Positions 47,819 to 63,870 are shown, counted from the first letter of the stretch. The stretch: DNA of 64,000 nucleotides from Corynebacterium pygosceleis (GCF_016595275.2 NZ_JAENIQ020000003.1:419513-483512); one strand, 5' to 3'. A program made the numbers and translations. The notes: generated from the letters alone by a model not told the origin.

Positions 47819-50341
47819 ATGCTCATCGCCAAGAACTGGGTCACCCGCCTGCTGCGTTCCGCCGACGGATCCCGGTCAGACTGGTCGGTCACCGATCCCG
47901 AACTCGACAGCGGATTCGTCCGTGTCGGTTTCGAGACCGAAGGTTTCTCCCGTATCCCGGAGACCACGGGCCCACTGGTGATCGGACGTGTCGAGTCGAT
48001 CGAGGAACTCACCGGCTTCAAGAAGCCCATCCGGCACTGTCACGTCAACGTCGGTGACGCCAACGGCACCGGCGAACTCCAGTCGATCGTCTGCGGCGCC
48101 CGCAACTTCAGCGAAGGGGACCATGTCGTCGTCTCCCTTCCCGGCTGCGTACTTCCCGGTGATTTCGAGATCGCGGCGCGTGAGACCTACGGCCGGATGT
48201 CCGCGGGGATGATCTGTTCCGCAGCGGAACTCGGGCTGACGACCCAGCAGAACAAGGGGATCATCACCCTCCCCGGTGACGTCGGGTACGAGCTGGGCTC
48301 TGACGCCCGCGCGATCATGGGGCTGGATGACACGATCTTCGACGTCAACGTCACTCCGGACCGGGGTTACGCGCTCTCGGCCCGCGGGTTGTCCCGGGAG
48401 ATCGCGAGCGCCTTCGGGATACCGTTCACGGACCCCGCCACCGATCCGTCGATCGCCGGCATCGAGGTCGAGGTTCCCGAGATCGACGGTCCCCTCCTGG
48501 ACGTCGATGTCGCACCGGACACGAAGGCGGTGCGCTTCGGACTGCGCCGCGTCACCGGTGTCACGGCAGGGGCGGAATCCCCGCTGTGGATGCAGCGGGA
48601 ACTGATGCTCTGCGGTCAACGGCCCGTCAACGCCGCCACCGACGTCACCAACTACGTGATGATGCTGTTCGGACAGCCGATGCACGCCTTCGACGCGGCC
48701 CGTATCACCGGCGACACGCTCGTCGTGCGTCGGGCGACGGAGGGCGAGAAACTGGAGACCCTCGACGGGGTCAGCCGTCCCCTGGACCCCGAGGACGTCG
48801 TGATCGCCGATGATTCGGGTGTTCTGTCACTGGCGGGCGTCATGGGCGGCGCCTCCTCGGAGATCAACGCAGAGACCACCGACGTCTACCTCGAGGCCGC
48901 GAACTGGGACCCGATCACCGTCGCCCGGACCAGCCGCAGACACAAACTCTCGAGTGAGGCGTCACGCCGCTTCGAGCGCGGTGTCGACCCCGTCCTCGTC
49001 GAGGTCGCCCTCGATGTGGCGGCCCACCTGCTCGCGCGTATCGGTGGCGGAACCGTGGATCCGGGCCGAACCCTCGTCGGGGATGTTCCTGTCATGCCCA
49101 CGGTGCAGATGGACGTCCGACGTCCCACGCGGATCGCCGGGATGGAGATCGACGCGGACGCGGTCATCGGACGGCTCGAAGAGGTCGGGTGCGGCGTTGA
49201 GCGGAACGGCGACGCACTGACCGTCACTCCGCCCACCTGGCGCCCCGACATCACGATGGACGCGGATCTCGTGGAGGAGGTGCTGCGACTGGAGGGCCTG
49301 GAGGACATCCCCTCCGTCGTTCCCACCGCACCGGCGGGTCGTGGCCTGACACCGGCGCAGCGTCGCCGTCGTGCCATCGGTCACGCCCTCGCGTACAACG
49401 GCTACACGGAGATCCTCCCGAGTCCGTTCATCGCGGCCGATGTCTTCGATGTCTGGGGACTCGACGCCGACGACCCCCGCCGGAAGACCGTCGGGGTCCT
49501 GAACCCGCTCGAGGCCGAGCGGTCGGTTCTCGGTACGACACTCCTGCCGAACATGCTGGACGCCGTGCGCAGGAACGTCTCCCGGGGACAACGCGATGTG
49601 TCGCTCTACGGTGTCGAACAGGTCACGGTCGCCGGCGACGTCGATCGCTCCCCGATGCCGGACGTCCGTGCCAGGCCCTCCGGCCGGGACATCGAGGAAC
49701 TTCTGGCGTCCCTGCCGGCACAGCCGCTCCACGTGGCGACGGTCGGCACCGGTGACGTCGAAGCCGCGGGACCCCTGGTTGAGACCCGTCCCTACACCTG
49801 GGCGGACGCGGTGGAATCCGCACGGACCGTGGCCCGGGCCGCCGACGTCGAACTCGAGGTCTCGGCCGCGGAACACCTGCCGTGGCATCCGGGACGCTGC
49901 GCCGCCCTGAGCGTCGACGGTACCGTCGTCGGATACGCCGGTGAACTTCACCCGCAGGTCCTGGAACGCGCGGGACTCCCCGCCCGTACCTGTGCGATGG
50001 AACTGGACGTCACAGCGCTGCCGTTCACTCCGTCCGCACCCGCGCCCGTCCTGTCCCCGTTCCCGGCCCTGATGCAGGACATCGCGCTCGTCGTCGACGA
50101 AGAGGTTCCCGCCGAGGCGGTACGCCGCACGCTGCTGTCGGCCGCGGGCGACCTCGTCGAGGCCGTGGACCTCTTCGACGTCTACCGCTCGGAGAGTCTC
50201 GGCGAGAACCGGAAGTCGCTGGCGTTCGCCCTGCGGTTCCGGGCTCCGGACCGTACGCTGACCGATGACGAGTGCTCCGCCGCACGTCTGGCGGCCGCGG
50301 AAGCCGCGGCACAGCGGCACGGGGCGCGGATCCGTAGCTGA
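47819..50341 (+). CDS. pheT: Phenylalanine--tRNA ligase beta subunit
   Basis: 840-aa structural and editing subunit. Order of domains: N-terminal part, EMAP-like tRNA-binding domain (about 40-150; CHVNVGDANGTGELQSIVCG), B3/4 editing domain (about 220-390; VTNYVMMLFGQPMHAFD), B5 domain (about 415-485), catalytic-like core, and C-terminal FDX-ACB anticodon domain (about 745-838; FPALMQDIALVVDE). AGGAG precedes the ATG by about 8 nt. Co-transcribed with pheS and followed by a terminator at 50357. Confidence 0.97.
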   Translation: MLIAKNWVTRLLRSADGSRSDWSVTDPELDSGFVRVGFETEGFSRIPETTGPLVIGRVESIEELTGFKKPIRHCHVNVGDANGTGELQSIVCGARNFSEGDHVVVSLPGCVLPGDFEIAARETYGRMSAGMICSAAELGLTTQQNKGIITLPGDVGYELGSDARAIMGLDDTIFDVNVTPDRGYALSARGLSREIASAFGIPFTDPATDPSIAGIEVEVPEIDGPLLDVDVAPDTKAVRFGLRRVTGVTAGAESPLWMQRELMLCGQRPVNAATDVTNYVMMLFGQPMHAFDAARITGDTLVVRRATEGEKLETLDGVSRPLDPEDVVIADDSGVLSLAGVMGGASSEINAETTDVYLEAANWDPITVARTSRRHKLSSEASRRFERGVDPVLVEVALDVAAHLLARIGGGTVDPGRTLVGDVPVMPTVQMDVRRPTRIAGMEIDADAVIGRLEEVGCGVERNGDALTVTPPTWRPDITMDADLVEEVLRLEGLEDIPSVVPTAPAGRGLTPAQRRRRAIGHALAYNGYTEILPSPFIAADVFDVWGLDADDPRRKTVGVLNPLEAERSVLGTTLLPNMLDAVRRNVSRGQRDVSLYGVEQVTVAGDVDRSPMPDVRARPSGRDIEELLASLPAQPLHVATVGTGDVEAAGPLVETRPYTWADAVESARTVARAADVELEVSAAEHLPWHPGRCAALSVDGTVVGYAGELHPQVLERAGLPARTCAMELDVTALPFTPSAPAPVLSPFPALMQDIALVVDEEVPAEAVRRTLLSAAGDLVEAVDLFDVYRSESLGENRKSLAFALRFRAPDRTLTDDECSAARLAAAEAAAQRHGARIRS

Positions 50342-50356
50342 TTCCCGACGAATACG

Positions 50357-50390
50357 GCGGTCCGGGTTCCCGAGGGGGACTCCGGACCGC
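50357..50390 (+). terminator. Intrinsic terminator of pheST
   Basis: Perfect 9-bp stem, GCGGTCCGG (50357-50365) with CCGGACCGC (50382-50390), followed by TTCTCC, 15 bp after the pheT stop. Confidence 0.65.
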
Positions 50391-50491
50391 TTCTCCGTTC
50401 CACGTGCAGGGGTGGTGAACAGGGGTGGACGTCCGGTCGGTCCCGTCCGTATGCCACTGATGCCGGGGTGGAGTCGCTAGAGTCACGATCT

Positions 50492-51640
50492 GTGAATCGA
50501 CTACTACGCAAATGGGCGTCACTCTTCTTCATCGACGCGCTCACCGGTATGGCCTTCGGCCTGTTCGCCACGCTCATCGTCGGAACCATCATGGTCCAGT
50601 TGGGGCGCTACGTACCGGGTACCGTCGGCGAGTTCCTCGTCGTCACCGGATCCGTGGCCTCCGTGCTGACCGGTTTCGGCATCGGGATCGGCGTCGCCCA
50701 CCGACTGTCCGCCTCCACGTTCGTGATCGCGGGGACGGGCGTCGCGGGGATGGTCGGCGCCCACGCGGGCAAGATCCTCGGGGGAGACGTCGTCGAGGGC
50801 CTGTCGTTCCAGCTCCTCGGTCCCGGTGAGCCGCTCGGTGCGTTCATCGCGGCGTTCATCGCGGTGGAATGCGGTCTGTTCGTCTCCGGGAAGACACCGG
50901 TCGACATTCTCGTCACACCGTTCGTGACGATCTGTTCGGGATCTGCGGTGGGGCTGCTGATCGGCCCGACCATCTCCGGGTTCATGACACGACTGGGGGA
51001 GATCATCAACTGGTCGGCGCAGCAACAGCCGTTTCTCATGGGCATTCTCGTGGCGGTCATCATGGGAATCTGCCTGACCCTGCCGATATCCTCCGCCGCG
51101 CTGGGAATCATCCTCGGATTGTCGGGACTCGCGGCGGGAGCCGCCACGGTCGGCTGCTGCTGCCAGATGGTCGGCTTCGCCGTGGCGGGCTGGCGGGAGA
51201 ACCGGTGGGCCGGTCTGATCTCCCAGGGGCTCGGCACATCGATGCTGCAGATGCCGAACATCATCCGCCGCCCGGTCATCTGGTTGCCGTCCATCATCGC
51301 CTCCGCGATCCTCGGCCCGGTCGCGACGACGGTGTTCGGTATGGAGAACAATCCGGCAGGTTCCGGCATGGGCACCTCAGGTCTGGTGGGGCAGCTCATG
51401 ACCTGGAGCGTCATGTCCCCGGATCATGAGGCGCTGCCGCTCGCACTGATGATCCTCGGGCTCAACATCGTCGGACCGGCGGTCCTCGTTCTCGCGGTCT
51501 CGGAGGGGATGCGTCGCAGGGGCTGGATCCGCCCGGGGGACATGGCACTGGCACGACCGGAGTCGGTGGACGGTGACAGCCGGGAATCCGCCCCCGCCGG
51601 TGGCGCCGCGGTGTCCGCGTCTCCCGGAACCGGCGGGTAG
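50492..51640 (+). CDS. PfoR/EIIC-type PTS-like transporter without EIIA/EIIB
   Basis: A 382-aa membrane protein with about ten helices of the family called PTS EIIC_2 or PfoR. Conserved features: SLFFIDALTGMAFGLFATLI at the start, AGMVGAHAGKI, the cysteine cluster VGCCCQMVGFAVAG in the middle and VFGMENNPAGSGMGTSGLVGQ near the end. No EIIA, EIIB or metabolic gene is nearby and its substrate is unknown, so it may not work with the phosphotransferase system. Start GTG 50492 is chosen because TAGAGT (50478-50483) is 8 nt upstream. Between pheT and argC. Confidence 0.8.
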   Translation: MNRLLRKWASLFFIDALTGMAFGLFATLIVGTIMVQLGRYVPGTVGEFLVVTGSVASVLTGFGIGIGVAHRLSASTFVIAGTGVAGMVGAHAGKILGGDVVEGLSFQLLGPGEPLGAFIAAFIAVECGLFVSGKTPVDILVTPFVTICSGSAVGLLIGPTISGFMTRLGEIINWSAQQQPFLMGILVAVIMGICLTLPISSAALGIILGLSGLAAGAATVGCCCQMVGFAVAGWRENRWAGLISQGLGTSMLQMPNIIRRPVIWLPSIIASAILGPVATTVFGMENNPAGSGMGTSGLVGQLMTWSVMSPDHEALPLALMILGLNIVGPAVLVLAVSEGMRRRGWIRPGDMALARPESVDGDSRESAPAGGAAVSASPGTGG

Positions 51641-51715
51641 TCGTCACGATTCATGGACCGTTCGGCCCGGCGCGTCCCGGTCCGGGGCCCGGGAGTGCGG
51701 GCGGGACACGTCGTA

Positions 51716-52802
<1,087 letters not shown>

Positions 52803-52856
52803 TCCGCCGACACCGACCAGAGACACCATCGAGACCACACCCCAAGGAAGTGCCCC

Positions 52857-54029
52857 ATGTCTGACACCGGAATCACCGCCCCCAGAGGCTTCGCCGCCGC
52901 CGCCACGACCGCGGGAATCAAGGCGTCGGGGAACCCCGACATGGCCCTCGTGGTCAATCAGGGACCCGAACAGACCGCAACCGCCCTGTTCACCCGGAAC
53001 CGGATCGTCGCGGCTCCCGTGAAGATCAGCCGTCGGAGCGTCGCCGACGGTCAACTCCGGGCGGTCGTCTACAACTCCGGGAACGCCAACGCCTGCAACG
53101 GTTCCCGTGGGGAATCGGATGCGACGGACACCGTCGAACGTGTCGCGGAGTTGCTCGGGGTCACGGCCACCGACGTCGCCGTCTGCTCCACCGGTCTCAT
53201 CGGTGAACCACTGCCGATGGACCTCGTTCTCCCCGGTGTCGACAAACTCGTCGAGGGACTCGCGGTGAATGACGGTGACAACGGTGCCGCCGCAGCCGAG
53301 GCGATCATGACCACCGACACCGTCATGAAGCAGTCCGTCGCGCACGGCGCCGGGTACACGGTGGGTGGGATGGCGAAGGGCGTCGGCATGATGGCACCGT
53401 CACTGGCCACGATGCTCGTCTGCCTCACCACGGACGCGGTGATCACCCGCGAGATGGCCGACACCGCACTGCGTGCCGCCACCGCGGTGACCTTCGACTG
53501 TCTCGACATCGACGGCTCCACCTCCACCAACGACACCGTCCTCCTCCTCGCGTCCGGCGCCTCCGGTGCGACCCCGGACCAGGACGACCTGAACGAGGTG
53601 GTGCTCAGGGTGTGCACCGACCTGTCCAAGCAGCTCCAGTCGGACGCCGAGGGGGTGACCAAACGCGTGGCCGTCACCGTCACCGGTACCACCGACGACG
53701 CGCAGGCGGCCAACGCCGCACGGACACTCTGCCGTGATCCGCTGTTCAAGTGCGCCATGTTCGGTTCCGACCCGAACTGGGGGAGGGTGCTCGCCGCCGT
53801 CGGCATGGCGGACGCCGACATGGATCCCGAACACATCTCCGTTCACTTCAACGGTCAACCCGTCTGCCTTGACTCCTGTGGTGCCCCCGGTGCCCGCGAC
53901 GTCGATCTCTCCGGTCGTGACATCGACGTGACCGTCGATCTCGGTACCGGTGGTCCCGGCACCGCCACACTGCGCACGACCGACCTGTCCCACGCCTACG
54001 TCGAGATCAACTCCGCCTACTCCACCTAG
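52857..54029 (+). CDS. argJ: Glutamate N-acetyltransferase (ornithine acetyltransferase, ArgJ)
   Basis: Moves the acetyl group from N-acetylornithine to glutamate, recycling it; many members also make acetylglutamate from acetyl-CoA. The 390-aa precursor cleaves itself before the Thr of the ATML motif (Thr185, in [16 protein letters not shown]). [10 protein letters not shown] and the C-terminal [13 protein letters not shown] are conserved. AAGGAAG lies 6 nt before the ATG. No argA or argE is in the cluster, consistent with the cyclic acetyl pathway. Whether it uses acetyl-CoA cannot be told from sequence. Confidence 0.96.
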   Translation: MSDTGITAPRGFAAAATTAGIKASGNPDMALVVNQGPEQTATALFTRNRIVAAPVKISRRSVADGQLRAVVYNSGNANACNGSRGESDATDTVERVAELLGVTATDVAVCSTGLIGEPLPMDLVLPGVDKLVEGLAVNDGDNGAAAAEAIMTTDTVMKQSVAHGAGYTVGGMAKGVGMMAPSLATMLVCLTTDAVITREMADTALRAATAVTFDCLDIDGSTSTNDTVLLLASGASGATPDQDDLNEVVLRVCTDLSKQLQSDAEGVTKRVAVTVTGTTDDAQAANAARTLCRDPLFKCAMFGSDPNWGRVLAAVGMADADMDPEHISVHFNGQPVCLDSCGAPGARDVDLSGRDIDVTVDLGTGGPGTATLRTTDLSHAYVEINSAYST

Positions 54030-54090
54030 CGGGCGATCTCCCTCCACGACCACCGAGAATCCCCACGAGACCCAGAAACCGGGACGAGAC

Positions 54091-55028
54091 ATGAACGACA
54101 TGATGAAGGACATCACGCCAGAGGTGCGGGCGAACGTCCTCGCCGAGGCGCTGCCCTGGCTCAAGCACTTCCGCGACAAGATCGTCGTCGTCAAGTACGG
54201 CGGGAACGCCATGGTCGACGAGGACCTCCGGGCGGCCTTCGCCGCCGACATGGTCTTCCTCCGGACGGTCGGCGCGAAACCCGTCGTCGTGCACGGCGGT
54301 GGTCCGCAGATCAACGCGATGCTCCAGAAGCTCGGTATCGAGGGGGAGTTCCGCGGTGGATTCCGGGTCACCACCCCCGAGGTCATGGAGATCGTCCGCA
54401 TGGTTCTCTTCGGACAGGTCGGCCGTGATCTCGTCGGACTGATCAACTGCCACGGCCCGTACGCCGTCGGTTGCTCGGGGGAGGACGCGGGTCTGTTCAC
54501 CGCGGAGCGACGACTCGTCGAGGTTGGCGGTGAACCCACCGACATCGGTCTCGTCGGCGACATCACGCACGTCGACGCCTCCTCGCTCATGGACATCATC
54601 GACGCCGGGCGGATCCCCGTCGTCTCGACGATCGCCCCGGACGAGGACGGTCAGATACACAACATCAACGCGGACACCGCAGCGGGCGCGCTGGCCAGCG
54701 CCATCGGCGCCGAACGTCTCATCATCCTCACGAACGTGTCCGGTCTCTACACCGACTGGCCCGACACCTCGTCGATGGTCAGCAAGATCTCCGTCGGGGA
54801 TCTCTCGGCGCTCCTCCCGTCCCTCGACGCCGGCATGATCCCCAAGATGGAGTCCTGCCTCAACGCCGTTCGCCAGGGGGTGCACGCCGCGCACGTCATC
54901 GACGGGCGGGTCGCGCACTCCGTGATCCTCGAACTCCTCACGGAAGGCGGCATCGGCACGATGGTGCTGCCGGACACCTACGACCGTGACGACTACCCGG
55001 CCCCGACACAGTTCCAGAAGGTGAAACC

Positions 55029-55032
<4 letters not shown>
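54091..55032 (+). CDS. argB: Acetylglutamate kinase
   Basis: Phosphorylates N-acetylglutamate; the usual arginine feedback point. The 313-aa amino-acid-kinase fold has VVKYGGNAM near residue 33, [13 protein letters not shown] and [22 protein letters not shown]. The N-terminal helix of about 25 residues before the core is the type found in arginine-sensitive hexameric enzymes. Start ATG 54091 (with GACGAG before it) is preferred; a longer frame upstream overlaps argJ and is low-complexity. Overlaps argD by 4 bp (ATGA). Confidence 0.96.
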
Positions 55033-57728
<2,696 letters not shown>

Positions 57729-57932
57729 CCGCACCGTCACCGGTGGGGGTCGTGTCGTTCCGGTCCCGATCCCGGGAAAAGGGGGAAGGGCCTGGGGCGC
57801 GGAGACCTCGGCGATGTGCCGGGGGCCGGTCCGGACGACAGTAGTCACCCGCACGGGGGTCCCCGGGCGGCCGGGACCGTCGCGGGGCGTCCCGGCCCCG
57901 GGCCCGCATGGGGAACCTGAACCGTCGAGCAT

Positions 57933-57958
57933 TGCATAATTTGCATATTCATGAATAA
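57933..57958 (+). promoter_or_regulatory. Putative ArgR operator at argG promoter
   Basis: TGCATAATTTGCA (57933-57945), identical to the argC element, followed by the 12-bp perfect palindrome TATTCATGAATA (57946-57957), which looks like a second ARG-box half. It ends 6 bp before TAGAGT (57965-57970) and so covers the -35 region. Confidence 0.7.
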
Positions 57959-58025
57959 ACCGTCTAGAGTTGCGGTTGTCGCACAGTGGCACCCGGATCT
58001 CACGTACCGGAGCCCGGCTGCACCT

Positions 58026-58054
58026 GCACCACCTGCACTGTTAGTGTGTGGTGC
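58026..58054 (+). promoter_or_regulatory. Hairpin in the argG leader
   Basis: Outer stem GCACCAC (58026-58032) with GTGGTGC (58048-58054) and inner stem CACT (58036-58039) with AGTG (58043-58046). It sits about 80 nt before the argG ATG. No T tract follows, so it is not an obvious attenuator. Confidence 0.4.
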
Positions 58055-58136
58055 ACGCGTGAGTTGTCCGGGGCACCGTGATTGCCGCTGGTGGAACCCA
58101 CATAACAAACGATGAAGCACCTCTCAAGGAGAAGAC

Positions 58137-59339
58137 ATGACTGATCGCGTAGTTCTCGCCTATTCCGGCGGTCTCGACACCTCGGTGGCCATTCCCTACC
58201 TGGCCAAGATGACCGGTGGCGAGGTCGTTGCCGTCGCCCTCGATCTCGGCCAGGGCGGCGAGGACATGGAGAGCGTGCGTCAGCGTGCCCTCGACTGCGG
58301 CGCCGTCGAGGCCGTCGTCGTCGACGCCAAGGACGAGTTCGCCGAGGAGTACTGCCTGCCGACGATCAAGGCCAACGGCATGTACATGAAGCAGTATCCG
58401 CTGGTGTCCGCCATCTCCCGGCCGCTCATCGTCAAGCACCTCGTCGAGGCCGCCGAGGAACACGGTGGAACACACGTCGCCCACGGTTGCACCGGTAAAG
58501 GCAACGACCAGGTCCGTTTCGAGGTCGGCTTCGCCGACACGAACCCCGACCTGAAGATCATCGCCCCCGCACGTGACTTCGCCTGGACCCGGGACAAGGC
58601 CATCGCCTTCGCCGAGGAGATCAACCTCCCGATCGAGCAGTCCACCAAGTCCCCGTTCTCCATCGACCAGAACGTCTGGGGCCGCGCCGTCGAGACCGGG
58701 TTCCTGGAGGATCTCTGGAACCCGCCGACGAAGGACCTCTACGCCTACACCGAGGACCCGGCGATGGGCAACGCCCCCGACGAACTCATCATCTCCTTCG
58801 AGAACGGTGTCCCGGTCGCCATCGACGGTAGGAAGGTCAGCGTTCTCGAGGCCATCGAGGAACTGAACCGGCGCGGCGGCGCCCAGGGCGTCGGTCGACT
58901 CGACATGGTCGAGGACCGGCTCGTCGGCATCAAGTCCCGTGAGGTCTACGAGGCTCCCGGCGCGATGGTCCTCATCACGGCGCACCAGGCACTCGAGGAC
59001 GTCACCGTCGAGCGTGAGCTCGCCCGCTACAAGCGCCTCATCGACGCCCGCTGGTCCGAGGAGGTCTACGACGGTCTCTGGTTCGCTCCGCTGAAGCGCT
59101 CCCTCGACGCCTTCATCGAATCCACCCAGGAGAACGTCACCGGTGACATCCGGGTCGTCCTGCACGGCGGGCGCGTGACCGTCAACGGCCGCCGCTCCGA
59201 GTCGAGTCTCTACGACTTCAACCTCGCCACCTACGACACGGGCGACACCTTCGACCAGACCCTCGCCCGTGGCTTCGTCGAGCTGCACGGCCTGTCCTCG
59301 AAGATCGCGTGCCGCCGCGACCGTGAGGCCGGCAAGTAG
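58137..59339 (+). CDS. argG: Argininosuccinate synthase
   Basis: ATP-dependent joining of citrulline and aspartate. The 400-aa protein has the ATP pyrophosphatase loop [15 protein letters not shown] (SGGLDTS at 10-16), [15 protein letters not shown] and [20 protein letters not shown] is 6 nt before the ATG. It has its own promoter with an ArgR-like operator and starts the argGH unit, separate from argCJBDFR. Confidence 0.97.
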   Translation: MTDRVVLAYSGGLDTSVAIPYLAKMTGGEVVAVALDLGQGGEDMESVRQRALDCGAVEAVVVDAKDEFAEEYCLPTIKANGMYMKQYPLVSAISRPLIVKHLVEAAEEHGGTHVAHGCTGKGNDQVRFEVGFADTNPDLKIIAPARDFAWTRDKAIAFAEEINLPIEQSTKSPFSIDQNVWGRAVETGFLEDLWNPPTKDLYAYTEDPAMGNAPDELIISFENGVPVAIDGRKVSVLEAIEELNRRGGAQGVGRLDMVEDRLVGIKSREVYEAPGAMVLITAHQALEDVTVERELARYKRLIDARWSEEVYDGLWFAPLKRSLDAFIESTQENVTGDIRVVLHGGRVTVNGRRSESSLYDFNLATYDTGDTFDQTLARGFVELHGLSSKIACRRDREAGK

Positions 59340-59374
59340 AATCCACGGTCATGCAGCAGCCCTTCCACCGGTGA

Positions 59375-60934
<1,560 letters not shown>

Positions 60935-60973
60935 TCAGTCCCGCCGAGCGACCGGGGCGTCTCCGCCGCAGGC

Positions 60974-62140
60974 TCAGATGAGACGCGCGACGGCGTCCCG
61001 GATCAGGTGCTCACGTTTGCAGAAGGCGAAACGGACCAGGGGATCGAGGTGCCCGGTGTCCGGGCTCGTGGCGAACGCGGACACCGGAATCCCGACGACT
61101 CCCCGGTCGATGAGGTCCCCGGTGCAGAAGTCCGCGGCGTCCGTGACGCCGAGCGGAGTGGCGTCGGCGATGACGAAGTAGCCACCGGCGCAGGCCTTGA
61201 CGTCGAAGCCCGCACGGTCGAGCCCGTCCATGAGCAGATCACGGCGTCGTTGCATCTCATCACGGAGCCCTCCGATCCAGGCCTGTTCATTGTCCAGGGC
61301 GTGTGCGACAGCGGGCTGGACATGGCCGACCCCGACGAACGTCAGGAACTGCTTCGCCTTGGTCACGGCGTCGATGATCTCCGGCGTGGACAGCGCCCAG
61401 CCGGTCTTCCAGCCGGTGACGTTGAGGCATTTCGCGGCGGAGGAGACGGTCACCGTGCGTTCCCGCATCCCCGGGAGCAGGGCGATGGGGGCGTGATGAC
61501 GGCCGTCGTAGAGGAGTTTCTCGTAGACCTCGTCCGACAGGACCAGCAGGTCGTGCCGTCGTGCGAGATCCGCGACGACCTCCAGATCGTCAGCACCGAA
61601 CACGTGCCCGGTCGGGTTGTGCGGTGTGTTGATGATGATCATCGCGGTAGCCGGCCCCACGGCCGCGCGGAGCGCGGCGTGGTCCAACCGCCAACCGGTG
61701 TCGGTGTCCCCGTCGGGAAGCAGCGGAACCGGGACGAGGGTCGCACCCGCGAGCGCGACCGCCGCCGCATAGGCGTCGTAGTACGGCTCGATCACCACAA
61801 CTTCGCTGCCCGGCTCCACCAGCGCGAGCACCGTCGCGGAGATCGCCTCCGTGGCACCGACGGTGACCAGAACCTCATTCTCCGGGTCGAGGTGGTGCCC
61901 GAGATTCTTCTGTCGATCCGTGGCGATCGCCGCCCGTAACCCGGCGAAACCGCGTCCGGGAGGGTACTGGTTGTTGCCTTCCCGGATCTGACGGGCGGCC
62001 TCATCGAGCATCGACCGGGGCCCGTCCTCGTCGGGGAAGCCCTGACCGAGGTTCACCGCCCCCCTCTCGACGGCCAGATTGGTCATCGTGGCGAAGATGG
62101 TCTCGGGGAAGTGGTCGAGTCTGGATACGAGGCGTGACAT
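60974..62140 (-). CDS. Class I/II pyridoxal-phosphate aminotransferase
   Basis: A 388-aa fold-type I aminotransferase. GQGFPDEDGP (33-41), NTPHNPTGHVF, LSDEVYEKLLY and the Schiff-base Lys237 in SSAAKCLNVTGWKTGW place it in the KAT/DapC/YbdL subgroup of methionine, kynurenine or succinyl-diaminopimelate transaminases. DapC-like function (lysine and wall precursor) is one option but not distinguishable here. Start ATG 62140 has TAGACT 8 nt upstream. Convergent with argH, 39 bp apart. Confidence 0.88.
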   Translation of the reverse strand: MSRLVSRLDHFPETIFATMTNLAVERGAVNLGQGFPDEDGPRSMLDEAARQIREGNNQYPPGRGFAGLRAAIATDRQKNLGHHLDPENEVLVTVGATEAISATVLALVEPGSEVVVIEPYYDAYAAAVALAGATLVPVPLLPDGDTDTGWRLDHAALRAAVGPATAMIIINTPHNPTGHVFGADDLEVVADLARRHDLLVLSDEVYEKLLYDGRHHAPIALLPGMRERTVTVSSAAKCLNVTGWKTGWALSTPEIIDAVTKAKQFLTFVGVGHVQPAVAHALDNEQAWIGGLRDEMQRRRDLLMDGLDRAGFDVKACAGGYFVIADATPLGVTDAADFCTGDLIDRGVVGIPVSAFATSPDTGHLDPLVRFAFCKREHLIRDAVARLI

Positions 62141-62351
62141 GGGCGCCAAGTCTAGCCGTGCACGGTGTGCACCGGACCGCTCCCGTGGTCGGGAACCTGG
62201 ATGCGGGGGAGCGGTGGCGGGACTGGACGTGGACGATTTCCCGGCATGGCGGGGCGACCGCCCCCAGACGGCGGGCCCCAGGATGTGTCGGGGTTACGGG
62301 GCACCGGGCCGGGGGAGGGCGGTGCGGGGCCACCGGGTAGGATCGGTGGCC

Positions 62352-62531
62352 ATGAGTATCGATCCACAGTTGCTTGATGTGCTCGCCTGCCCGAAGGACA
62401 AGGGGCCGCTGAAGTATCACGAGGAAGACCAGCTTCTGGTCAACGAGAGGCTCGGACTCGCCTATCGCATCGACGATGACATCCCCGTGCTTCTCATCGA
62501 CGAAGCGGTAACCTGGCCGCCCGTCGACTGA
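62352..62531 (+). CDS. Trm112 family protein
   Basis: A 59-aa protein: [20 protein letters not shown], then [20 protein letters not shown]. Trm112-like proteins stabilise partner methyltransferases in other organisms. The usual zinc pair CPxC is reduced here to CPKD, one cysteine, so a zinc site is unlikely. TAGGAT (62338-62343) is 8 nt before the ATG, suggesting a leaderless mRNA. tyrS follows 52 bp later. Confidence 0.85.
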   Translation: MSIDPQLLDVLACPKDKGPLKYHEEDQLLVNERLGLAYRIDDDIPVLLIDEAVTWPPVD

Positions 62532-62583
62532 ACCACCCGTGAACCCCCAACCGAGCAGTCTTTCAACGAATGAGGAACTGATG

Positions 62584-63852
62584 ATGAACATCATTGACGA
62601 ACTGAGCTGGAGAGGTCTGATCAACCAGTCGACCGACCTCGACAAGCTCCGCGAGGAAACCGATTCCCCGATCTCCCTCTACTGTGGTTTCGATCCGACC
62701 GGTCCGTCGCTGCACGCCGGGCATCTGGTCCCGCTCCTGCTCCTGCGCCGCTTCCAGCGGGCCGGTCACCGTCCGGTCGCCCTGGCCGGTGGTGCGACGG
62801 GCATGATCGGTGATCCCAGGGACGTCGGGGAACGTTCCATGCTCACCGAGGACGCTGTCGCGGGCAACCTCGAGCGGATCCAGAAACAGCTCGCCCGTTT
62901 CATCGACTTCGAGGGCGAGAACGCCGCGGTCATGGTCAACAACGCCGAGTGGACCAGCAACCTCAGCGTCATCGACTTCCTCCGGGACGTCGGCAAGCAC
63001 TTCTCCCTGAACACCATGCTGAACCGCGACACCGTCAAGCGTCGCCTCGATTCGGACGGTATCTCCTACACGGAGTTCTCCTACATGCTTCTCCAGGCGA
63101 ACGACTACGTGCGACTGAACCGGACACACGACTGCGTCCTCCAGATCGGCGGCGGTGACCAGTGGGGCAACATCGTCTCGGGCGTGGATCTCAACCGACG
63201 CGTCAACGGCGTCACCGTCCACGCGTTGACCGTTCCGCTGGTCACCGACAGTGAGGGAAACAAGTTCGGTAAGTCGACCGGTGGTGGCAAGCTCTGGCTC
63301 GATCCGGAGATGACCAGCCCCTACAGCTGGTACCAGTACTTCTTCAACACCAACGACGCGGATGTCATCAAGTTCCTGCGCTGGTTCACGTTCCTCGATA
63401 GGGATGAGCTCGACGCTCTCGGGGTCGAGGTGGCCGAACGCCCGCACAAGCGTGAGGCGCAGAGGCGTCTCGCCCGCGAGATGACGACCCTCGTCCACGG
63501 TGCCGAGGCCACCGAAGCGGTGGAACTCGCGGCGCAGGCACTGTTCGGGCGTGCCGAGCTCGACGATCTCGACGAACGCACACTCGAGGGAGCGGTCTCC
63601 GAGACGACCGTCGCCGAGATCGGTCCGGATTCCCCGCGCACGATCGTCGATCTCCTGGTCGCCACCGGACTCGCGGAGTCCAAGGGAGCGGCCCGCCGCT
63701 CGATCAAGGAGGGCGGTGCCTACGCCAACAACGTCCGTATCGTGGACGAGGAGTGGGAACCCGCCGAATCTGATCTGCTCCACGGCAGTTGGATCGTGCT
63801 GCGCCGGGGCAAGAAGAACTTCGCCGGAGCACACTTCACGGCCACCGATTAA
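62584..63852 (+). CDS. tyrS: Tyrosine--tRNA ligase
   Basis: Class I synthetase charging tRNA-Tyr. The 422-aa protein has [15 protein letters not shown] (HIGH-type HAGH at 44-47), the tyrosine pocket with [11 protein letters not shown], the KFGKS loop (about 227) and a C-terminal S4 RNA-binding domain (about 355-415). ATG 62584 is chosen over ATG 62581 and GTG 62539 because GAGGA is 7 nt upstream of it and the protein then begins MNIIDEL as in relatives. A strong terminator follows at 63871. Confidence 0.97.
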   Translation: MNIIDELSWRGLINQSTDLDKLREETDSPISLYCGFDPTGPSLHAGHLVPLLLLRRFQRAGHRPVALAGGATGMIGDPRDVGERSMLTEDAVAGNLERIQKQLARFIDFEGENAAVMVNNAEWTSNLSVIDFLRDVGKHFSLNTMLNRDTVKRRLDSDGISYTEFSYMLLQANDYVRLNRTHDCVLQIGGGDQWGNIVSGVDLNRRVNGVTVHALTVPLVTDSEGNKFGKSTGGGKLWLDPEMTSPYSWYQYFFNTNDADVIKFLRWFTFLDRDELDALGVEVAERPHKREAQRRLAREMTTLVHGAEATEAVELAAQALFGRAELDDLDERTLEGAVSETTVAEIGPDSPRTIVDLLVATGLAESKGAARRSIKEGGAYANNVRIVDEEWEPAESDLLHGSWIVLRRGKKNFAGAHFTATD

Positions 63853-63870
63853 CGGACAGTTCACCTCACG

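Larger units (their letters stand above)
57729..58136. other. Intergenic region argR to argG
   Basis: 408 bp with no supported gene. It contains the putative ArgR operator (57933-57958), a TAGAGT -10 (57965-57970) that predicts a leader of about 160 nt, a stable hairpin (58026-58054) and an AAGGAG ribosome site before argG. Confidence 0.55.

Noticed and set aside
58044..58115. Possible 23-codon Arg-containing leader peptide before argG (starts GTG, ends TGA)
   Set aside because: Only four scattered Arg codons, no ribosome site, and no terminator-antiterminator pair downstream.
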